This document shows positions 57,919 through 64,000 of a stretch of 64,000 bases of DNA, piece by piece (position 1 is the stretch's first letter; every line of letters starts with the position of its first letter). Origin of the DNA: Arcuatula senhousia (Eukaryota; Mollusca; Bivalvia; Mytilida; Mytilidae); NCBI GenBank assembly GCA_963971305.1, contig OZ020305.1:343001-407000 (forward strand). The letters are read 5' to 3'. The notes under the pieces are model-generated. The model saw only the letters and a program-made list of their open reading frames with translations, was not told the DNA's origin and ran no database searches. A program made the translations under genes and the position numbers.

Positions 57919-59134
57919 ATAACAAGAGGCTCCCAGGAGCCTGAATCGCTCACCTGGTCTTGATGTCAACCCTATGAAGACTTTTGTATAGCTAAATGAG
58001 CTTATGTTTAAGCATGAAAAAGCTTTTCTCTAGCTGCAATAGTTTTCATTCTAAATAATCAAAATACACTATTATTCAATTTTCAATAATCAGACAACTT
58101 CAACCCTATGGAGACTTTTGTAGAGCTAAATGAGCTGAACAATTAAGCAAGCAACAGCTTTTCTCTATCTACAATAGTTTTCATTCTATAGGCCAAAAAC
58201 ATGCAAAAACGCTATTTTTCACCTTTAAGGGGCTGTAACCTCTATAAGGGATCATCTGACAACTTCGACCAAATGGAGACCTTAGTAGAACTTTTGATGC
58301 TGAAGCAGTAGGGTGGCATCCGATTTCATCTATCTCTAATACTTTTTGATTTACAAGCCAAAAACTTCCTTTCTGGATGAACTATTAAAAAAATACCCAT
58401 ATTTATCCCAAATATCTGATAGCAATCTGCTTATTTGGTTCATGTCGAATGATAGCCTTCATTTTAACTCTATATTATGTGAATTGCTATCCTCATTTTA
58501 TGCATTGAGAGCTAAATATTTGCTTAAGTGAAACTTATTTATAAAAAAAAAACAAAACAAAACTTAGTTGTCACCAGTTCTTTGTCGCATTTTTTATACA
58601 TGAACTGTTTTTTTCTTCTCTTGGCAATTAGAGTTATCCCTCTTTCCATATAGATATACAATTTAGTAAAATCCCAGATTAGAAAAGATCATAATTCGTG
58701 TAGAGTTATCCCTCTTTGTCCTGACTGACTCACATTATTGTTCTTCAATATTTATTTGTTTTTATGTCCAATCAACATAATCATTGTAAAATATGTCTTG
58801 TTTGTATACATGTATTGATTTATATGCCCTCAATGGGCCCCTCTAATTGGGCTGAATAAAGAATTTGAATTTGAATTTGAGTAGTCTGACCCCCCTGGTC
58901 TATTTTTAATAACGGTGGCCATGTTTTTTGACGGATCAAAAATCGAAACACAAGTTTGGTGCAGGACACCCTAAGGATCATTCATACTAAGTTTCATTAA
59001 ATTCTGTTCAGTAGTTTCAGAGGAGAAGATATTTGAAAAATTGTTAACAGATGATGACGACGATGACGACAGACAATGACGACGGACGCCAAGTGATGGT
59101 AATAGCTCACATGCACCTTCGGTCCAGGTGAGCT
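57919..59134 (-). mobile_element. Helitron-like element (AGCTCACCTG head), copy 4, with LINE insertion
   Basis: Same ends as copy 3 but only about two internal units. The head palindrome has a mismatch (ATGCACC against GGTCC). A LINE 3' end (58366-58880) is inserted between CCAAAAAC and GTAGTCTGACCCCCC, which are adjacent in copy 3. Confidence 0.8.
58366..58880 (+). pseudogene. 5'-truncated LINE 3' end
   Basis: The ORF remnant (to the stop at 58529) reads LDELLKKYPYLSQISDSNLL and NSILCELLSSFYALRAKYLL, the kind of C-terminal tail seen in mollusc LINE ORF2 proteins. A 3' UTR ends in AATAAAGAATTTGAATTTGA, a repeated GAATTT tail. No clear target duplication. It resembles the 3' end at 30600-30653. 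Confidence 0.7.
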
Positions 59135-59340
59135 AAAAATGGGGTGAGGGTCAAATGGCATTGGGCCAGTTGGGAAGACCATAACCCCTACTATCTGCAT
59201 ACCAAATATCAGATGTCTAGCCCTATTATACTTTTCTTGTAATTCATTTTCCACAAAAGTTTTACAAAAAAGTTTACATCGCTGTTACCGTAATAACTTT
59301 GTCTCGCCTTCAGCAACTTCAATTGCTGGCGAGACAATTA

Positions 59341-60440
59341 AATGTTCCCTTTTTTGTTGTTGGAAATAAAATTGATTTATGTTAAATAATAAAGTAACTA
59401 TAAATAAATATATTTTATTTACATAAATAGATCAAATTGAATCACAATAAATTAGTGTTGCGTCTTAAACACAAGATCACAGAATAAAAGTGATACTGAA
59501 GCATAATCAGCAGTAAAAGTATTGACAACATTTTAAAATACTCCTAGAACTTGTGAACTAACAGTCTTAATGATCAGTCATACAACACGTAAACATATGA
59601 CACTCACAAAAATAGCACTTCATAAACATTTCAATTTATCATGCTTAAAAAGTTTTAAATTATAATCAATTGATTTTGAGATCAGAGGAATTGGACAGGG
59701 AGAGGGTCTCAGATCTCAAGTCACACCTCCTTTGTCTTCTGCTCCCCCCTTTTTGACTCCTGCTTTCATTCCCCAGTTCCTGTCCCCTCAACTCCCAGTT
59801 TATATCCCATCTATATCCCTGTCCTCCCTGTCCATCCCCTAAGCCAAGGACAAAACTTTTCTGAACGTCAACTGAAAAGGTGATAGTTACATCACTGACA
59901 CAATGTATCTCACACTCCCATACTACCGGTACCATTAATTCTCTTACAGAGAAACTTCACACACACAAGAATTACACACAACACTTAACTTTAGAAGTCA
60001 ATGAATTATGGCTGATTCACAAAAGCTGAACACAAAGAAAGCACAAACAAAGGTCAACATTTTACAATGATTTCTACCTGAGAATATCTAAATCCATATT
60101 GACATAATTCACATTAAAACACAGTAATATCAATTTTTAGATCTGAACTCATTTTGTTTTACTTTTGATTTTCAAAAATTAATATTTCAATATTATAATA
60201 TTATATTACCGGTAGTAACTGTGCATAACATTATGCATAACAACGTACTGATAAAAGGTGAATTTTTCTCTTGTATCAATAAATAAAGGATTTTTTCCCA
60301 ATGCTCTTAAATTAAAGAAAAAAAACTTTGTAGTACCAGTGGTTTTCTAGTTAATGAACATAATTTTAGTACATTGTGCATGGCACCTCCATTTTTATAA
60401 GAATTATAATAATTTTTAGCTTTAACAATCTTCTGTCTAT
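59341..60440. other. Non-coding, possible 3' UTR of a minus-strand gene
   Basis: An 89-codon minus ORF (59666-59935, with SVDVQKSFVLGLGDGQGGQG) is less AT-rich than its surroundings but has no recognised domain. It may be part of the 3' UTR of the gene whose exon is at 60441. Confidence 0.35.
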
Positions 60441-60551
60441 CTAAATTTGTGATTTCCTCGGCCGTGGATGGGAAACTTCTGCTGTAAATGCGCGGAATCT
60501 GTACTCCAGAGTCTTCCTGGTATTCATTAGCTCTTTGTGGAGATCTTCAGC
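60441..60551 (-). CDS. Candidate last coding exon of an unrecognised gene
   Basis: After a good acceptor (TTTTTCAG) the phase-0 frame is open for 36 residues: AEDLHKELMNTRKTLEYRFR, then AFTAEVSHPRPRKSQI, stop at 60441. The first part is charged and helix-like, perhaps the end of a coiled coil. The other frames stop at once, or after seven residues (LKISTKS). Upstream exons would lie to the right. Confidence 0.4.
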   Translation of the reverse strand, partial: AEDLHKELMNTRKTLEYRFRAFTAEVSHPRPRKSQI

Positions 60552-60739
60552 CTGAAAAATAATAATTGGAACGTTCAAAATACAACAGTCATCAAAACTA
60601 CAAAAATTAAGTTAAAAAAAAACCAACCCAAAATAACTTGCATCACAATAACATTTTATAACAAAGCCCCTGAGGAGTCAATATAACTGTAACAAAAATG
60701 TAAAGTGCAGAGAAAAATGTCAAGCACATTCTGTTGTAA

Positions 60740-60965
60740 GCAGCATATACTGTATAATTTAATTTCTTGGGGATAAAATTTCGTGGTTCAGAGCACAAAA
60801 ATGAATTGGAGGGGACAAATGTTCGTGGATATTTAATTTTGGGTATACACTCATCAACTTGATATTCTAAATTCATGGGGATTTTATTTCTTGGATTAAC
60901 CTTACCCATGAAATAAATGAAATTAAATCCCCCACAAATATTTCTGCTTCCACAGTAAATAAACT
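60740..60965. repeat. Dispersed TTTCGTGG-type repeat
   Basis: Alternating motifs such as ATTTAATTTCTTGGGGATAA and AAATTTCGTGGTTC in both orientations, with ACTGTA at the left and CAGTA at the right, suggest a MITE-like element. The 164-codon minus ORF (60643-61137) runs through it and is rejected. Confidence 0.45.
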
Positions 60966-62273
60966 TGGACAAAATTAAAAGTCTGTAAACACTGGAGTAG
61001 GATAATATGAGACATACTAAAAATGGCAAACCTGAGATGTCAATTAAGAAGCTGTGATTATATTTGTTGCAACAAATGTAATGAAAATACTTGCTTGGAA
61101 AGATGAACCATGATAAAACAGTTGTATCCCTCTTCACTTAAAGCATGAGTATTTAAAATTGTTTATCACCGTAAAGACTGGACAAAACAAGAAAAACAGC
61201 ATAGTTCTTTAAATTCAGAAAAAAAAATAGCTTTTTCGTTTATCATCTCTATCGTTTATTGGTGAAAGAGTATTTTTCAATCAGGTCCTTCCAAAAATTA
61301 ATAAAATTAAAAAATTAGTAAAAGATAGGGTTCCATTGTTTAATATAACATGTTTCTTGATAACCTATAAAGTTTGTTAAGTGTATACGAACAAACACAC
61401 AGTGACATGCATTCTAATACATATTTATTGACAACTTCTATAAAGATTTTCAATGTCATGCAAATAGGAAGTAAAATTATGTCCTAGGCTAATCACCATA
61501 TTCACTTAATAATTTCAATTGATTTTAAGAACATAAAAAAATCTAGTTAACCAAAGGTGAGTGTTAAAATCCTGCATTTCAGAGCAACTTGCTAAAATTA
61601 CGAACTTCAACAAAGAATTTTGTCAAAAAATTATTATTTACAATTTTTTGTATGCAAAGATTCAGAGCACAGTGACACAGCTATTTTAAAAAAAATCAAT
61701 TCCAATTTCTTGCCAACTTGTTATAAAAGAACACTGATTGAATCATTAAAGAGAAAAAAAACCCCACATTTTATTACTTTGAGCTTATTTAAACAGCAAA
61801 CAATTTACATTACTAGTTTGCATCAGCTACATGTATACTAAAAGTCTTCCTATTAAACTGTTTATAAATAACACATTTAACTCTCACTACCCATAATATT
61901 GTACAACATGCATCAAGACTCTCTAGGGTATACAATACTAACCATTCATTCTACTTAGTGTCACATATAAAGCTAGAAAGCTTGTAGGAAATTAATATGA
62001 AGGCAGACCTTAATTTATAATCCCTTTCACTTATGAGTAGAAGTGTTTTGAATGATCAGTGTATAAAATGATGACCCCTAGAGTAGTTTTACAACAATAC
62101 AGGTTTAAACCCAAAAGAACCTAACCACATAATGTTAATAAAACCTGAAAAGAACGTTTGATAATTTTCATCTTTCATTGATGCAGCACATAACCCTGGT
62201 ACAAGGGAGATAATTACAATAATATTCAGCAATCTAAATCTACAATTCTAGCTAGTCCTATTGGCTAACAAAC
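60966..62273. other. Non-coding, nothing recognised
   Basis: AT-rich sequence with no exon, repeat family or RNA gene that I can support. Confidence 0.5.
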
Positions 62274-62309
62274 CTCATCTCCTCGACAACAAAGTTGCCG
62301 TCAATTTCC
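62274..62309 (-). CDS. Candidate 36-nt microexon
   Basis: Between ATACAG and GATGAG|GTTTGT, one frame is open: EIDGNFVVEEM plus two bases. The base composition is less AT-rich than the flanks. Joined to 60551 it would give R-LKISTKS and a stop, not the 36-residue frame, so the two candidates do not support each other well. Confidence 0.25.
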
Positions 62310-62771
62310 CTGTATAAAAATTATGTATTAGTAAGAACGACATGAGAACACAGAAAACTTTTTTGTCTGTTAGCAAGAATGGTAATCTGGATGGCATTAG
62401 TTTAATTCGTGTGTACACTTTGCACAGATTATACAAATTATCTTATTTGAACTTTTAAAAAAACATCTATTTTGTAAATATAAACTTTTCTTTAGTTGAA
62501 ATAAGTTATCTCAGAATTAATTTTCTTGCTTTCAGACTGTGAAAAAACTGTATAAGTTAACAAGGGAATAAATGATAAATTAATAATAAAAATCTACACA
62601 GTTTTCTAACTGTTGGAGTGAGAAGTAGGGATGCAAAGAAATAAAGCAAAATAGAAGTTCTGAAAGAAAGTACTGTGTAAAAGATGTTTGAATTTTCTTT
62701 AAAGAATTGAATGATCATTTTTGTGAAGCTTCTGCATAAGAAAATAAATAGAGATTACAATTAAAACTAGA

Positions 62772-63156
62772 AAGACTGTGAGTGGCAGCTCACAAATAAA
62801 TACCCCCACCCCCAAAAATCAATCAGATAAAATTTCTATATAGGAGGTGCACATCTACATTATGCCACAAAGATTGTGTGAAAGTCAAGGGATTTAGGAG
62901 ATGCGGATAAGAGATGGGTACCCCCTATAGTCAAACAGCTTAGTCCAACTTGCTATGAGGAAACCCCAAAATCTCAAATCTTAAAATAGGAGGTGCACAA
63001 ATACATAATGTCACAAAGATTATGTGAAAGTTTCATGAAAATCCATCAAGGGGTTAAGGAGGAGTTGCGGATAAGAGATGGGTACTGTGAGGTGTAGGGG
63101 AAGGACACAGGGACGGACATCCCTATCACTATATACCCCAACAAGCGGGGGCTAAA
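62772..63156. mobile_element. Hairpin-ended element with ACCCCC termini
   Basis: The left end has AGTGGCAGCTCACAAATAA and TACCCCCACCCCCAAAA. The right end has TATACCCCAACAAGCGGGGG. Two internal repeats share ATAGGAGGTGCACA, AAGATTNTGTGAAAGT and GATAAGAGATGGGTAC. It is related to the fragment at 37611. No ORF. Confidence 0.55.
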
Positions 63157-63620
63157 ATAAAGATACAAGTTCACCAAAATAAAAAGATATTCAATGCTTT
63201 TGATTTTACACCAATAAATACTGCTATATAAATCTTATATTTACCAGTTATCTTCTATAACAGATTATGTAGGATTAACCACCCCCCCCCCCCCTTTTTT
63301 TCAAAATTGGCTGTCTCCATAGAAGACTGGGAGAGTTATCGTTGCATTAACACAGGAAAATCAGAATTTCTGCTTGTTATCAAATCGTTTTTCTATATCC
63401 AAGAAAGATTAATGTTTGGTAGCTAGCATTGATCCTACCCAATCTGAGAAGAGACTAACTATCTTGACAGTTAATCACTTCAAAATAATGTTAAGATCAA
63501 ACTAAAACTCAAATAAAATTATAGCATCAATACACAATTACTCTTAATCACTTCAAACTAAAATTAATTAATTATAAACAATATCTAAAACTAAAAGTAT
63601 AATGCCAATTATGAACAATG
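63157..63620. other. Non-coding with a C/T homopolymer junction
   Basis: The notable feature is a run of C followed by a run of T (about 63281-63302). No gene seen. Confidence 0.5.
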
Positions 63621-63627
63621 AAAATCT

Positions 63628-63835
63628 AAACCCCTATACCTAGCACTCCTATGGCATTAGCAGGAATCTACAGCCCATATCCTTTGCACTCATAAGGGCT
63701 CAATGCCAATTCCAAACCCCTAAACCTAGCACTCGTAAGGCTTCAGGCAGAAATCTAATGCCCCTGTATCTGTTAGCACTCTGGGCTTAACAAATATCTA
63801 ACACCCCTAAACCTAGCACTCGTAAGGATATCTAA
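63628..63835 (+). repeat. ~43 bp degenerate tandem repeat
   Basis: Five diverged copies of CCCCTAAACCTAGCACTCGT (near 63630, 63675, 63717, 63762 and 63805). Confidence 0.6.
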
Positions 63836-64000
63836 CCAAAGCTTACAAAAGGTCAATATTATCCTGTTTTTTTTCTACAAAGATATAATAAATAAATTCT
63901 GCTGTCAAGTCATCTTCCATCTCTATTTTTTACTGATCTGAAGACAGATTCAGAGTAGATATCTGACTACTGAACATACATGATTGGTACAATGAAAACT

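Larger units (their letters stand above)
54845..59336. mobile_element. Tandem-repeat element with GTCTCGCC hairpin end, heavily nested
   Basis: The ~180 bp unit (CACAGAGTCACTGAACCAT .. GTCAGTTGTGTAGACC) and the terminal hairpin (TGTCTCGCCTTCAGCAACT and TTGCTGGCGAGACA, 59301-59334) match the element at 28146-29664. AGGTCATGTGACAGATGACAG near its start matches 28241. It is interrupted by a dispersed repeat (55437-55840) and two inverted Helitron-like elements (56050-57735, 57919-59134). No coding. Confidence 0.7.

Noticed and set aside
60643..61137. 164-codon minus-strand ORF, the longest in the window
   Set aside because: It runs through a dispersed TTTCGTGG-type repeat and AT-rich flanks, with no domain or splice evidence.
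1..64000. tRNA, rRNA or bacterial operon features
   Set aside because: No cloverleaf, rRNA segment or operon-like gene packing was seen; the genes are spliced and AT-rich.

Overview
The window is eukaryotic, AT-rich and repeat-dense. It shows spliced genes, LINE remnants, TIR transposons and many hairpin-ended elements of the kind abundant in bivalve molluscs. Several dispersed repeats resemble ones I associate with marine mussels (Mytilidae). That assignment is recognition, not a database result.

Genes. Two recognisable genes lie head to head. (1) Uracil-DNA glycosylase (UNG), minus strand: five exons (31691 down to 23810) join in perfect phase and encode the N-terminal ~180 residues, including a PCNA-box-like start, the GQDPYH catalytic loop and the PPPP loop. 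The C-terminal exons are absent, so the gene continues left of the window across an intron of more than 23.8 kb, or it is broken. (2) A cytochrome P450, plus strand: ten exons (35041-45711) join in phase to a 422-residue protein of CYP26/CYP120-like appearance, without a membrane anchor and with a non-canonical I-helix. At the right edge are one or two weak exons of an unrecognised minus-strand gene. At 18.0 kb a TATA box and a signal-peptide-like first exon suggest a small secreted-protein gene, not confirmed.

Most striking observation. The P450 exon carrying the heme-binding cysteine is present 19 times in tandem (42747-44712; period 106 bp, three units 97 bp). Every copy keeps a 3' splice acceptor. 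Only the last has a 5' donor; the full-length upstream copies run into an in-frame stop. The 3' half of exon 3 is also tandemly repeated (90 bp units) with the reciprocal defect: donors kept, acceptors lost.

Layout. 1-5037: head-to-tail array of several short element types in one orientation, joined by AAT-rich linkers. 5038-8619: two related elements with internal 105 bp repeats, then the head of a third. 8620-17534: about 9.5 copies of a 936 bp satellite, apparently identical. 17535-23809: mostly featureless, with a transposed copy of one left-end module. 23810-31691: UNG exons, with introns holding hairpin elements and a three-level nest (LINE, then a TIR transposon, then a tandem-repeat element). 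31692-35040: intergenic, with a reverse transcriptase fragment. 35041-45711: the P450 gene. 45712-59340: nested transposons, including a 3.2 kb hAT-like element with a 5 bp target duplication and four Helitron-like elements. 59341-64000: mostly non-coding, with the weak exons.

UNG and P450 have no evident functional link; they are simply divergent neighbours.
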